A stretch of DNA of 64,000 nucleotides, taken from assembly GCA_024760905.1 (NCBI GenBank), contig CM045733.1:25007501-25071500 (forward strand). The letters are read 5' to 3'. The DNA is from Plotosus lineatus (taxonomy: Eukaryota > Chordata > Actinopteri > Siluriformes > Plotosidae). The translations under genes and the position numbers were made by a program. The notes under the pieces are model-generated. The model worked only from the letters and a program-made list of their open reading frames with translations. It did not search any database and was not told where the DNA came from. Shown here in pieces: positions 1 through 12,175 of the stretch; position 1 is the stretch's first letter; every line of letters starts with the position of its first letter.

Positions 1-176
1 TTTGGAAGTGTAGTTTTACAGCAGGCCTAGTACAAGTATGGCATACTTTTCTCCCAGCTTGGCAGCGGTTTGCACTCCGAGTGCTTCCAGTTTATCTCAG
101 AATTGAACACTGAAACATATGCATTTTGATATGTACACACAAAAAATATTCTTTTAAAGTTATTTGGAAAAGATAC

Positions 177-3100
177 CTGGTTGTGCTTGCTGAACACAAA
201 TTCCATCATGCTCCTCAAAACCTCCTGAACACTGACACTTGTAGCTGCCGTTAGTGTTGACACACTCCTGATGTTCCTCTGTACAGACTGCATCAGGCAG
301 CTCGCACTCATCCAAGTCTGAGTAACAAAGATGAAAGTACTAACAATGAACCGTCACATACATAAAACACAAAACTAACAATGTGATACTCTTAAAGCTG
401 GCGTCATGCATGAGGTGTACCTGTGCAGGTGCCCTCTTCATCCTTGTAGCCTTCAGAACAGGCTAGGCAGTTCCCAGGTCCTGGGCCTTTGCAACCTGAA
501 CACCTGCTGTCACACGCTGTGATACAGAAGAATGGGTAAACACATGGCTTATACACATAGAAAACCATCTAAAAAGGTGCCAACATCATTCAAGTGAAGT
601 GAAAGGAAATCCTTTCAAAATCTCCTGCTTCAAACATAGGCATATTTTTATTCACATGTTTTATTTTTACTGACAGTTTCAAAGTTGCAATCTGCTAAAA
701 TTAATTTTATAGTTTGCATTGTTTAGTTTGAAAAGGCTCCCATTACACTTTCATGAATAAAATTGAAAGAATAGGATGTGTATCCCCAGTTCACACAAGG
801 CAAGCTAATGGTAATAGTAACAGTATACAGATATTAAACTGGCAAATTCAATACAAACTAGCAAACTTATGAATAAAATACAACAAGGCATAATTATAAA
901 TTATACATGCTTCCGTTGGGGGCAGTGGTGGTCTAGTGGTATAGGGCGCTGGATCGCTGATCCAAAAGGTTGGGGGTTCGAGTCCCACGCTGCACAAGGT
1001 TGTCACTGTCCCCCCCCAGTGGAGCTAACTGGGTTATCAAAGGCCGGCCATGTCTCTCACTGTCTATGGGGTGAGGCATGTAAAAGAACCATTGCTGACT
1101 TTTGAAAAGAGTAGGCTGCAAAGCCGTCAGCGTGTTTCCGCCCTGCGATGGCCTGGCGAGCTGTCCAGGGTGTACTCTGCCCTTGCCCGAAGTTGGCTGG
1201 GATGGGCACCAGCCTCCCCGTGACCCAAATTAGGATTAAGCGGGTACAGAAAATGAACTGAACGTGCTTCCGTTCACTTACAGTGAACAAGAGGCCGAGT
1301 GTACATACGAAAGGAAAGAATAACACGCCAAGTATTCCTATACAGGTTATTTCTCAAGGACGGTGGATATATTGGGTGATCATGTGACTTTCCACAACTT
1401 GTCATTACAATATCACTCTCCATTGTGTGAGTCAGTTTTATATTTTCAACACAACAAAAAGGTCAATAAAAACAAATATAAACTATGAATGCAAGCTTTA
1501 ATTAAATTTGGGTTGAATTTCCTTTTCAAAAGAAACTTTTAGCAGGCAGAGAATGATCTGATTTTTACTCCAAATTCCATACTACATCTCATTTGGATGG
1601 CCAATGGGAGGCCAGCGGGGCGGGGTGTTGGGAGATAGCCAATGGGAGAGCAACTCGCACATTGTTTGAATTTTTGAGATGGCGCGTTTTGGAATGTGAA
1701 TTTTTTTTCATATCCAGAGATTGAAATTTTAGGTAAATGTGTTTCCTAACTTGGATTTTTCCATTGTTTGGTCTTTCGTAAGGGGAGGTACCACTGTAGT
1801 TATCTAATCCCAACCTGTATTTTTACTGATTGTAGATATATAAAATCCTACCTCCCTACCCCCTCAAACACATACACCTTTTTGGTTGGGGTCACAAAAC
1901 TGAGGCTTACAAGTTTTTCACATCATATCTGTTTTCCCTTTATATTATTTGAATCTAATACTGCTTCAACTGAGAAAGTGTAGCTCATACGACTTTCTAC
2001 CATATTACTGTAGCAGGAATTCAGCAATAAATATTACTGCTGAAGTGTAGCTGTTGGCATATTCATATATAATATGAAATACATTTACTAACCATGGCAG
2101 GAATATGACCCATCCGTATTAAGGCAGTATTCTTTGTCTTTGCAAGGGGCAGGGTCTGTGGAGCACTCATCAATATCTGAAACAGTGTAGAAAGAAAAAC
2201 AATGCAACATAAATGAGAGAGGAGATCCCTGACAAACAACACATTAATATCTAGGTCTAGAAATATCTCCTCAAGATGTAGGTTTATCAGCATAAACACG
2301 AAACTAAAGCAAAAAATTATATATATATATAAAAATACAATAAGTCAAATATTACCGATGCAAGCTTCCTCATCTTTCTGCCAGCCATCCCTGCAGTCCT
2401 CACAGTCCTTATTAGTGGCTCCAGTGCAGGTTGTGCAAGATGAGTGACACTCTGCAAACAGAAGCACAACTCAAGCTAAACTCACATTCAATTTTATATC
2501 GAGGTGTTTAAGTAGAGATTAAAAACTTTCTAGCTGAACTGTCTCTCCAGGCTATTTAGTTTTTCATTCTCAGTTGGCCAGCCAACAAATGGCTTCGGAA
2601 GCCTGCGATTATAAAGATAATTTATGTTTATACTTCACTCATCCAGACAATCAAGAAATAATATTTAAAAAAAAAAACTCCCTAATCACTTTCACAAAAG
2701 ACAATGATGGGGGATAGGAATCTATTTATGAGTCTAATTATACACAACATTGTCTCATCGCACTGCCTAATCTAAACTACAGTATATCAGTTGCATCATT
2801 CTATGCTCAGAAGATAAAGGAGCAGTCTTTGTACAAAGAGTTTGGTTATGTGAACTTAAAAGCCTAACAAATATACACCACCCTTCAGTGCAACCTAAGG
2901 TCTCAAATTACTAAATGTAAATGACAAAAATGCTAACATTACTACATGGCTGTTAGCAAGTAAGAACAATATCAATTGAAAATTTTGAGTCCACTGATAC
3001 AAGAAGTATTACCCTCACATTATTCAGGTACTGATGCACCATTACCAACAGTAACAAGATTAGTTAAACACAAAGTATAAATGTACTAATTTAATGTTGA

Positions 3101-6100
3101 AGAGTTGCTTGAATGAGTTTGACCATGCTTAGGGCCACTGGATTCTGGTTGATAAATTCAGCAAAGAACCAAGAAATTCTAAAGGGAGAGAAATCGGGTT
3201 TTTTCCCCTACCCAAGTGTTAACATTCATTAATTTCTAAGATGCTTAATCCTAATTAGAGTCACAAGCAGGCTGGAGCCTATTTCAGTGTTATCTGGAAA
3301 AAGTTGGAGTACACTCTGAACAGCTCACCAGACCATTGCGGGGTCAACATGTACAACCATTCACACTCACACCTAAGGGTGACTTGGACCTGCCAATTCC
3401 AGGGATGGGCAAATTATGGCCCGCGGGCCACATCCGACCATATGGTCTTTTTAATCTAGCCGACCGAAGATTGATTGGTACAGAATTTATGCTTGATGTG
3501 AATGATTGACTGCATTCATTTGACTTGTACTGACAAGATTTCAACATCAGTAGCGCATTAAGTGCGGTCAGTTGGTTTTGCTGAACTCGGGCCACTTCCG
3601 GATTGACTGCACGAGGCACATCTGCAGCAATGCCAGAGAAAAGAAAAGTGAACAGTGAGTGCCGGGTGGTTCATAAGGAATGGAAACCTATATAAAGTAG
3701 GCCCTTCACGGTTTTGCACGCACGGTTTGCATATTCGTGGGTCACCGAGCAAGTGTCACGTCATTCAATTTCAGCCAATGGCTGTCCTCCTTCCTGCTGA
3801 TTGGTTGCGATGATGTAACACCCCTCTTTCCTCAACCACGCACAAGTTGTCAATGTGCATTTTTTTTAGTGTGTTTTAATTACCAGTTAAACTCTATGAT
3901 GCCACTCAAACACTGTGCGTCTTCTCTGGCTAAGCGATAGAAAAAGGTAATGACGTTGGATGTCTCTTCTGAAGAAATAAGACTTTCTCCTGAAGAAACG
4001 AGTTTCTTCTGAAATGCCTGAAGAGGAATAATCATCTGAACTGTTGTGAAGCTGAAGTCTTTTTCAATTATTATTTCAGTACAGTGCCTAAGTTAATGTT
4101 TAGAATGTTTGTGTGTCTGCTTTCTCCCACTCCGGCTGAGGGGCATGGCTGAGCTGCTCGGACTGAATGCAGTTCATACTTGAATCAAGTAATCTCATTT
4201 ACTCCTTATAAACACAAACCGCACGCTCACCTCAATTAAAGTGCACTTCTTAAGTCCTTCCCCTCTGAATGTGAGACGTTTGTTGCAGGTGACACACGGA
4301 GCTTGATCTTTTAAGTGCACAAGTGCACTTGCTAACTTGAAAGATATAAGTCTGGATAAGCCACGCTTCGTCTCACAAGCTCCGTTAGTCTTATTTCTTC
4401 AGAAGAGATGCCGTTTAGCAGTGGCATCATAGAGCTTAACTGGATAATATATTATACATACAAAAAGAAAATATATACATACTGTATGCATATACAAGTA
4501 TGCTGTATAATGTTTATATATTTTATTAATAAATATTACTGTACAAAATTAAAACCTTTTTCTTAATCATTACTACATTAATACTGTATTAATGAGTAAG
4601 ACTGTCTACAGAACGTGTTAAAGAAGCATATTTTAGCGCATGTAATAGATACATAGTAGTTTACTTCCGAGTGCATAATATGATACATGGGGTTTTACTT
4701 CCGGTTACAGAACTCGCGGATTATCTTCATTCACGGGAGGAGCCGGAACCGAACCCCCACCAATATTGAGGGCCTACTGTACTTTTTATTTTATTTTATT
4801 TCTTTATTTATTTATTTATACTAAAGTTCGGTCAAAGGCTGTATGTCTTATTTGCTAAGAAACATTTGCGGTTTGAAAAGAACACAACATCAGCCGCCAC
4901 TTTTCCACCAAGCATGCTAATTACACCAACAACCTGTCACCGCAGAATGTTCGGCTACCTCTGATAGGTTGGTTGAAGGCTTGAAGGCTCAGCAAAACAC
5001 CTTTATCCCAGCAACTTCCATCCAAGAATCAAGCACAATATGCATAATTCAGCAGTAAGCACTGTGTAAATCCGTGATGCAGCTTGACCACATAGTGAAG
5101 CCGATCGTGAAACTCGTAAACGTTATTTGAGCAACGGGACTTCACCACCAGTTTATTCATCGTCTTGAAGAATTTGATGCTGATCACAGGGACTTGTTTT
5201 ACCTTCTAATGTCCGCTGGTTCAGTTTGGGGAAAGTATGTCAGTGAGTGTGGAGCTCAGACAGGAGATTATTTCATTTTTGGAGCTACTTGAGAACACTG
5301 ACAATGCTCCTGAGCTGAAAGACACAGATTGGCTATGGTTTTGCTTTTACTGTGGACAAACTGACATCAATGAGCTGAATGTGAAGCTACAGGGAAAAAC
5401 AGTTTGTGCATGAAATGCAGGCAAACGTCAGAGCCTTCAAAACCAGGCTAGTTTTATTTTCAAAGCAAATGTCAGACAAGTCATTTGCTCATTTCCCCCC
5501 ACACCGGCCACGTTAAAAGACGCCCTAAAGCATGTGAAAAAAAATCCAGGAAGCACTGGAGGACTTGCATGAAGAATTCTGCCGATGGTTTTGAGATTTT
5601 GGAAAAATTGACAAGACACTTCAGCTGGTGTCATGTCCCTCCTTACAAGAGCCTGAAACGGTGCCACAGGAGCTGCAGTTGAAACTGATTGATCTCCAGT
5701 GTGGCATGATGTTAAAGGAGAAGTTCAACTCCGTTAAACTGGGTGAGTTTTATGCTTCATTGCATAAATGAAGCATAAACCATAAGTGCAGCCAAATTTC
5801 CAAACATCCAGAAGATGCACAGGGGATCCTGGTGTTGTTTGGCTCTACATATATGTGTGTGAACAGACCTTTAGTGTGATGATTACCAACAAAGCACCCC
5901 ACAGTCCCAGTTGAGTGATGAACACTTCCAATCTGTACTGAAAACCAAAACAGAATTACCACCACCTTCAATGCACTGGCAAGAATGGGTGCTCAACAAC
6001 ACTGTTCCCACTAAAGGGTACATCAATATTTTAATGCTTTTTTCAGTTTATGTTTGATATGCACTGTTAAAAAAATGCATTTTTTTTATCGAATCTTGCT

Positions 6101-8416
6101 GATCCAGCTCGTTTGTCAAATTTTAAGTCATTGTGCCCCCCCCGGAGCCAAAATAATTGCCCACCCCTGAATTAGCCGATTGTGCATGTTTTTGGAATGT
6201 TGGAGGAAACACATGCAAGCACAACGAGAACTTATGTTAATACCCATCCACCTTCCATAACTGTTATGCACGACCCAAAAATCTCCATGCTGTGGACTGG
6301 TTGATATTGTGTTGTAAGGCTCACAGTGAACCATTTAATCTTTCCCTTCACAGGCTTATTATTGTGCAAGAATATTTAAAGTTTCCCCCTCAAGTGTACA
6401 CACAGAACAGACAGCTAGCGGATCACAAGGATATCTTTGCTGAATTTGGCAAAAAAAAAAAAAAAAAAAAAAAAGTCTGGATTAGAATTTTTCATAGATA
6501 GATATTTGCTTAGCAGGTACACATTCACCAGTAAGAATCCAATGTGTTTCATCTTCCATTAACAATTCATTTCTGCCGAATACAACGGTTTCCTGGCAAA
6601 ACCACCCCAGCTCAAAAGCTTAGTACTGTATCGCCTATTCACCATTTTTACATCTTGTTTAAAATCGATAACAACAAGACCAGAAGAACAATATTGTATA
6701 TGCGTGATGCCTTATCAGTGAAACACCAACTCATGAAAAGAGGCAAGTCAGACATCAAGTGCTAAGAAACAGAGGAAGGCATAATATTTCATAAGAAATT
6801 TTTAAAAAGATTTTGATGTTTACTAATATTGTGACATGTACGATCACCCCCCCCTGCAGAGTCATTGACACTTACATACAGGAGAAAGCAAATATTTTTA
6901 AAAAGACATTGTAGTTCATACCATTTTATTTAATGGACAGCATTGTATTTCATATTTATCTAATATGCCTGGTAAGTGAATGAACCCCTTTAATAATCTT
7001 GACATGATTGTGCTGCTTACCCTTGCATGACGAGTAGGTGTCATTCCTCTCTTCACTAAAATGATTCTCAGAACAGTCCAGGCAAAACTCCCCTTTATAT
7101 CCATGGTGACAAGAACATTTGCCGCTTCCTCCCCGTGTCCCATCACCGTCACAGTCACCGTTTCCATGGCATGGCCTGTCAGATCCTCCTATACAGGCTA
7201 AGTGAATACAGGTAAATGTAACTTAAAAATAAACAAAAGTAACACTTAAAACAAAGTGAAGCAAGTGTACAGACTTACAGTTACAATCTGGTCCAAATGT
7301 TCCTTTGGGGCAGCACACTTTGATGGTTTCGATACAAAACCATTTATGCAAATCTGGGTGTTTTGTTTTCCTGCAATCATGGGATCAGTGATACATATCA
7401 TGAATGTGCATCTTACAAACCAGACATTAATTCAGAAAATAATTTGGTGTTTTTCATGAGTGGATCTCAAATCCTGACCTCTTGAACCACCATGTCTCAA
7501 AGTGTTCCTCATGTTCTTCTACCATGTGGTTACACTCGAAACTGCTGCTGTCACACAAGCCCTCCAAAATCTCGACCAGACGAATCTCACTAGAAACATT
7601 TTGAAGAAAGCATCACTAAAGGATGTCACAGTATACACACCATGCCAATGGTATATGCTAACCACCATTAATAGGCAGCAGCAAATTCACAAACGGACGC
7701 TCACTCATTGAACTATTTCATCTTGTTAAGGTAGCAATATCTATATCAGATGAGATATCAAACTGGGCAAAGGTGGATTACATCCCAAACAGCTCAGCAG
7801 AGCATGGCAGGGCTAACACACATCAAACACCCCTATAAGGCAATCTGGAATAGCATGTGTTCGGATAGTGGAAGGAAACCAGTGAACCCTGATGAAACTG
7901 ACAGACTCAGAAGCACCCTAGTCCAGGACTCAAACCTTAGACCTTCTTGCTCTGAGGCAGCCATGCCACTACATTCACCCACACACATAAATGCATTCAC
8001 AAACTTTACATACATGCAATCTGAGCACTGAAGTAAGATTTAATTCGATTTTCTGTGATCAGCCTCACCTGGTCTCATACTTTGACAGTTTCCTTTCTTC
8101 CCATGCAGTATTTCCACCACCAAAGTTTTTGTTTGCAGTTTTTTCAAACCCCTGCATAGATTAAAAGCAATCAAATCATTTACTTTTAATTGTATTGACT
8201 CAATTAAACATTGATGCAGTTTGTGACTTTATGTTCATTCAAAACAGTTGGCCTTTCAAACCAGAGAGCACAGACAGGACTTACCTTGCTGAAATTATCA
8301 GTTATTTGTTTACACGTGGAACACAAGGACCCAGCATCCTTTGTGTTGCTAACGCCATAGGATAAAACAATAAAATTAAGACCAAAAAGCAAACTAACTG
8401 TGTCAAACAGTGGCAT
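177..8416 (-). CDS. creld2: creld2, cysteine-rich with EGF-like domains 2 (3' end off window)
   Basis: ER-lumen protein-folding factor with EGF-like repeats, induced by ER stress in mammals. Nine exons can be joined in frame on the minus strand: 8416-8285, 8151-8069, 7589-7479, 7370-7279, 7197-7021, 2451-2356, 2176-2093, 516-421 and 317-177, all with GT-AG borders. Exons 5 to 9 are phase 1-1, as expected for EGF modules. The start is the only ATG in frame and begins a hydrophobic signal peptide. A CXXC motif (CSTC) follows at about residues 33-36. Then come the family hallmark [11 protein letters not shown], a WWFK segment, laminin-type EGF and furin-like cysteine repeats, and two calcium-binding EGF modules (DIDEC and DLDEC). 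About 337 residues are visible; human CRELD2 is about 350 from memory. The last exon, expected to carry an ER-retention tail, is not convincingly in the window. CRELD1 is less likely because alg12 is the divergent neighbour and no membrane-segment exons are seen. Confidence 0.93.
918..1264 (+). repeat. tRNA-derived SINE, type I tail, with target duplication
   Basis: Head has A-box TGGTCTAGTGG and B-box GGTTCGAGTCC. A body beginning GCTAACTGGGTTATCAAAGG follows, then a tail ending AATTAGGATTAAGCGG. TGCTTCCGTT flanks both sides (908-917, 1265-1274), a direct target duplication. In creld2 intron 7. Confidence 0.85.
1590..1796. mobile_element. Truncated type A pogo/Tigger-like miniature element
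   Basis: Shares the CCAATGGGAGGCCAGCGGGG tract and the GAGGTACCACTG end with the copies at 11161-11923 and 15652-17319. Only this end is kept; TA follows it at 1797-1798. Confidence 0.7.
2660..3239. other. creld2 intron sequence, nothing recognised
   Basis: AT-rich unique sequence in the long intron between creld2 exons 5 and 6. No exon or repeat recognised. Confidence 0.5.
3400..6169 (+). mobile_element. hAT transposon relic with broken BED transposase
   Basis: Ends are CAGGGATGGGCAAATTATGG and CAAAATAATTGCCCACCCCTG, imperfect inverted repeats. The plus strand has remnants of a GTF2IRD2/ZBED-type hAT transposase. [16 protein letters not shown] start lies at about 3639-3690. The BED finger ([21 protein letters not shown]) resumes at about 4826. 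Body pieces such as NVKLQGK lie near 5380. Many stops and frameshifts make it a pseudogene. A type C miniature element interrupts the BED region at 3695-4779. Confidence 0.8.
3695..4779. mobile_element. Type C pogo/Tigger-like miniature element, copy 1
   Basis: Inverted ends AAGTAGGCCCTTCACGG and AGGGCCTACTG, with TA on both sides (3693-3694, 4780-4781). It closely matches 14035-17712 once insertions are removed, and 41491-42046. It carries a short [13 protein letters not shown] frame at 3898-3940, perhaps the start of a Tigger-like transposase. Inserted in the BED coding part of the hAT relic. Confidence 0.85.
7750..8010 (-). repeat. Degenerate tRNA-SINE copy
   Basis: Reverse-strand resemblance to SINE bodies here (AACAGCTCAGCAGAGCATGG, GGAGGAAACC-like and TTCTTGCTCTGAGGCAGCCA). 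In creld2 intron 2 between exons 3 and 2. Confidence 0.5.
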
Positions 8417-8661
8417 CTTTAGAGAAGCTGTCCAACGAGCAAACTCCAAGAATCATGATAAATTAAACATAATAAAGAAACATACAGCAAGCCAAAACGT
8501 TCTGCATCGACTCCCACTTAAGATATGACCTCCATCATTAGAAAACTGTACACACCGCTATGAGGACTGGTTTGTATGTTGATTGATATGCAAAGATACA
8601 CAAACTCTCATGCCGGCTACCCAGCGCTGTTTCACTTCCGCATTAGTATCCCGTTTACGAT

Positions 8662-8680
8662 TGTGGCTTCTTTGGATTGG
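8662..8680 (-). promoter_or_regulatory. ER-stress response element-like site, one mismatch
   Basis: On the minus strand this reads CCAAT, nine bases, then CCACA. The consensus is CCAAT-N9-CCACG, so only the last base differs. It lies about 250 bp upstream of the creld2 ATG and faces creld2. Such sites bind NF-Y at CCAAT and ATF6/XBP1 at the other half. Function is inferred from spacing and context. Confidence 0.6.
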
Positions 8681-8709
8681 ATGACTTTCCAGATCAATCA
8701 AAGTAAGAA

Positions 8710-8728
8710 CCAATGAAATGCCGCCACG
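8710..8728 (+). promoter_or_regulatory. Perfect ER-stress response element (CCAAT-N9-CCACG)
   Basis: CCAAT at 8710-8714, exactly nine bases, then CCACG at 8724-8728. This is a full match to the mammalian ERSE bound by NF-Y plus ATF6/XBP1. It lies 294 bp upstream of the creld2 ATG and 908 bp upstream of the alg12 ATG. From memory, the mouse Creld2-Alg12 intergenic promoter contains a functional ERSE, so this is probably the conserved control site. A nearby opposite-orientation copy at 8662-8680 strengthens the case. Confidence 0.8.
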
Positions 8729-9607
8729 CGCGGGCCTTCTGTTTCAAATCCGTGTGAGAGGCGTGCGCTTTCACTCAGACACTAAAACAAATTCAAGTCT
8801 TTCGGAAATATTCAACTTTTAAACATTCGTTCTCGTAGTAATATTTGGAAGGTGTACGACACAATTCACAACAAGATGATTATAAAAATCTATAAATATA
8901 TATTTAGAGTGTTTTATAATATCATCATTATTATTATTATTATAGAACCATTTAAAGCAACATATAGTAGTCTTGTTCAATATAAATTAAGACATAATAC
9001 CAATAATAGCTATAATAATTATTAATCAAATGAATATTATTTTGACTTTAGTTTTATTAAGCATATCTACTGTATATTGCCTAACATAAATAAATTTTAA
9101 AATCAACTTTTTATATTCACACACACACAGTTCCCCTGCTTTGAGTGTGTATCTAAGCACACGCTCACAGCAGTGGGCAGCCTTGGTTCGAAATCCACTT
9201 CTCAAACCATTTGGCCACGGCTGCACCAATAATAAGAATACCTATTATTCAGAAAAATTAATGAATGAACGAAAAGCCTTATTTAACGTCACACACAATA
9301 GTAAATTGTACAGAATTTACTCCAAGTGACTACAAATCCCAGAACTACACAACAGTCGTTGACGAAGGTCCTGACAATACCCGGATGTGAGACACAGCTC
9401 TGATTTAACCTGACGACTTCGCGATACTCAGCATCCAAAACCGACTAAAAGTCCACGTCGCTCACGCGATAGAGGAAACCACTGGCGAACAAATCGTTAC
9501 AATAATCAAGAAACCCTAAGGCTGAGTAACAGACATGCAGGTTAAAATCGTGTGTACAGTACTTCCGATTTAATGGCGTACATTGCTGACTAGAGCCATT
9601 TGTTCCA

Positions 9608-9617
9608 CGCATGCGCA
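9608..9617. promoter_or_regulatory. NRF1-like palindromic site
   Basis: CGCATGCGCA matches the core of the NRF1 site (GCGCATGCGC). It lies 19 bp before the alg12 ATG, which suggests an initiation region close to the start codon. Such palindromes also occur in repeats here, for example near 14070, so this is only suggestive. Confidence 0.4.
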
Positions 9618-9635
9618 GTCAATTTCTATTCCAGC

Positions 9636-9871
9636 ATGGCACGGAAGCGGAGTATTCCACAACTTCCTCAGTTTATTTTATTATTATTTGTTATTTGTAT
9701 GCATTTGGTTGTGTGTCCTTTTACTAAAGTCGAAGAGAGTTTTAACTTACAAGCTATACACGATATTCTTTATCACAGGTTTTCTTTGGAAAAGGTAAGA
9801 ACTTGCAACCATGTCATTATTATTATTATTGTTATTATTATTAGCAATAATTAATAGTAGTAGTGGTAGTA

Positions 9872-9907
<36 letters not shown>

Positions 9908-12124
9908 TAGTTGTCATAGAGGACGGCTTTACATTAGTTTATGATTATTGTGAGATATGATTTAAATGTTATTTATTTTTGATTATGGACCTGAGTCAGG
10001 CTCTACATTTCTGAATTGTAAAAGATTTCCATTGATCAGACATCTCCATTCTGAAGTGAATTACAGCACATCTCTCTGTCTTTCAGTATGATCATCATGA
10101 ATTCCCTGGTGTGGTTCCTCGTACCTTCCTTGGCCCATTGTTCATCTCTGCTCTCAGCACACCTATTGCTTTTTTATTATCTCACCTAGAGGCTCCAAAG
10201 TTTTACACACAGATAGTTGGTACCTGGTTCAGTTGTTAAAGCATTATCCTAAATGAATCCTTAGTACAGGATTTTTGTACATGTTGATGTGTGATTAATC
10301 TTGTCTCCTTAGTTCGTGGTGTTCTGGGAATGTGTGTCTGCCTGACTCTGTGGCACATGCAGAAAGAGGTGCGAAGACAGTTTGGATCTCGGGTCTCTGG
10401 ACTTTTCTGGCTTATGTGCGCTTCACAGTTTCACCTGATGTTTTACAGCACAAGAACTCTGCCCAACATATTCGCCCTGCCTATAGGTGTGGGTTAACTG
10501 GAATTATGTGTGTACATAGTATCTAGAAACAGAAAATTAGGAACTATTCCCATGCTGTACTCATTGCACATTACATTTCCATGTATATTGTTGATAATAA
10601 TATACAGAAATAAGGCTGTGCATGAACCTAACCCCAAATTATTTCCTAGTTTTACTAGCATTCACATCCTGGATGGCCCAGAGGCATACCTCGTTCATCG
10701 TGCTTTCTGCTTTTGTTATCATCGTGTTCCGCGCAGAGCTGTGCCTCCTGCTTGGACTCATGTTGCTGATGTTACTTTTATCCAGGAAGCTGAGAATTAA
10801 AAAGTTGATTTGTTGTGCTGTTCTAGCTGGCATTTTTTCACTCAGTAAGTGTTATTGAAAATGTGTGGATTTGGATATTATTTTTTAGTGTTTTTATATA
10901 TGCCCGAGTAGTAAACTTAATTTGGTTTATAGGTATCACTGTTGGTGTTGACACTGTGCTCTGGAGGAAGCTGCTGTGGCCTGAAGGTCAGGTTCTCTGG
11001 TACAACATCATCTTGAACAAAAGCTCCAACTGGGGAATATCCTTTTTACCATTGAATAGTCCAGTGCACTGTTCTGTATACAGTACTTTATAACCACCCG
11101 GCAAATACAAATATAGTATTTTATATATATATATACATATATATTATGTGTATATATAATCGGTGGTACCTCACTTTATGAAAGTCTCACCAAACGAAAA
11201 ATGCAGGTTACGAAACGCATTTTCTTAAATTTTTGTCTGTATACGAAACAAGTTCACGTTACGAAAGCGGCATCTTAAAAATTAAAACGTGCCATTCAAA
11301 CATTAAAATGCACCATTCAAACAATGTTTGAGCTGCTCTCCCATCAATGATGCTCGAGCATACTGCCCGCTGGCCTCCCATTGGCTAACAACTGAGCTGT
11401 CGTTCATGTCGCCTTCACTCGAGTGCCATCTTGGACAGGTCCACCTGACGCTATCTTGGACAGGGATCCCATTGGCTAGGAGGGGACGACGCAGCTACCT
11501 TCCATTGCCTATTATGGAGCTGAATCCACCATGATGCTTTTCGTGTAAAGGACAGAGTTACTGTTGTTTTATGCTTTATTTCTTGACTCAGGCTTTTAAC
11601 CTTTCATAAACATTTGTAAGATTATGACTCTGCTAAGAAGACATGGTCAACACACGCGTGCACACGCTCGCACGCACGCGTGTGATTTCCGGTTCGAGTG
11701 AGAAGAAGAAATATGGCCAAACCCGTCTACCATCGGTACAATATTGAAGCAGTAGGAGGTCTTAAGGTATACTTTTATCATTTTTAAAGGGTTTATAGGG
11801 TAGTATTGGAAGCCTTGGAACGAATCGCGCGTTTTACATGTAAAATGCGGTTCAAGTTACGAAAAATGCAGGTTATGAAAAAGGCTATGGAACGGATTAA
11901 TTTTGTAAAGTGAGGTACCACTATGTATGTATGTGTGTATTACACACACACACACACACACAGACGCTCCCCTACTTACGTTCATCCGTTTTACGTCCCC
12001 CCCCCCCAAAAAAAAAAAAAGTCAAATTTTGAGTTTCGACGTACCTACGTAGTATGCTGGCGTAATGATGCTGCATCTATTGTTTACAAACTACAGACTG
12101 AACGTGTCCCTCCTTCCCATTTCA

Positions 12125-12175
<51 letters not shown>

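Larger units (their letters stand above)
3240..6330 (-). repeat. Old SINE copy split by a hAT insertion
   Basis: Sequence like the reverse of the common fish tRNA-SINE (AATCCTAATTAG...CTGAACAGCTCACCAGACC...GACCTGCCAATT) stops at 3399. It resumes as AATTAGCCGATTGTGCATG at 6170. The two halves are separated only by the hAT element. Confidence 0.65.
8417..9635. promoter_or_regulatory. Divergent creld2/alg12 intergenic promoter region
   Basis: About 1.2 kb separates the two divergent start codons. The creld2-proximal part (8600-8780) is GC-richer and holds both ER-stress elements. The middle (8880-9100) is AT-rich with ATT runs. A degenerate minus-strand tRNA-SINE piece occupies about 9118-9232. 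The alg12-proximal end has an NRF1-like palindrome. No other coding segment was seen. Confidence 0.7.

Noticed and set aside
28..101. Possible last exon of creld2 (minus, acceptor TTTCAG near 102)
   Set aside because: It keeps frame and ends in TAG, but the peptide has no ER-retention-type tail and the acceptor tract is weak. The real last exon may lie beyond the left edge.
921..990. tRNA gene from A-box and B-box
   Set aside because: The same unit recurs at least seven times with a SINE body and target duplications; it is a SINE head, not a tRNA gene.
177..8416. creld1 instead of creld2
   Set aside because: No paired transmembrane exon after the last EGF module, and the divergent neighbour is alg12.
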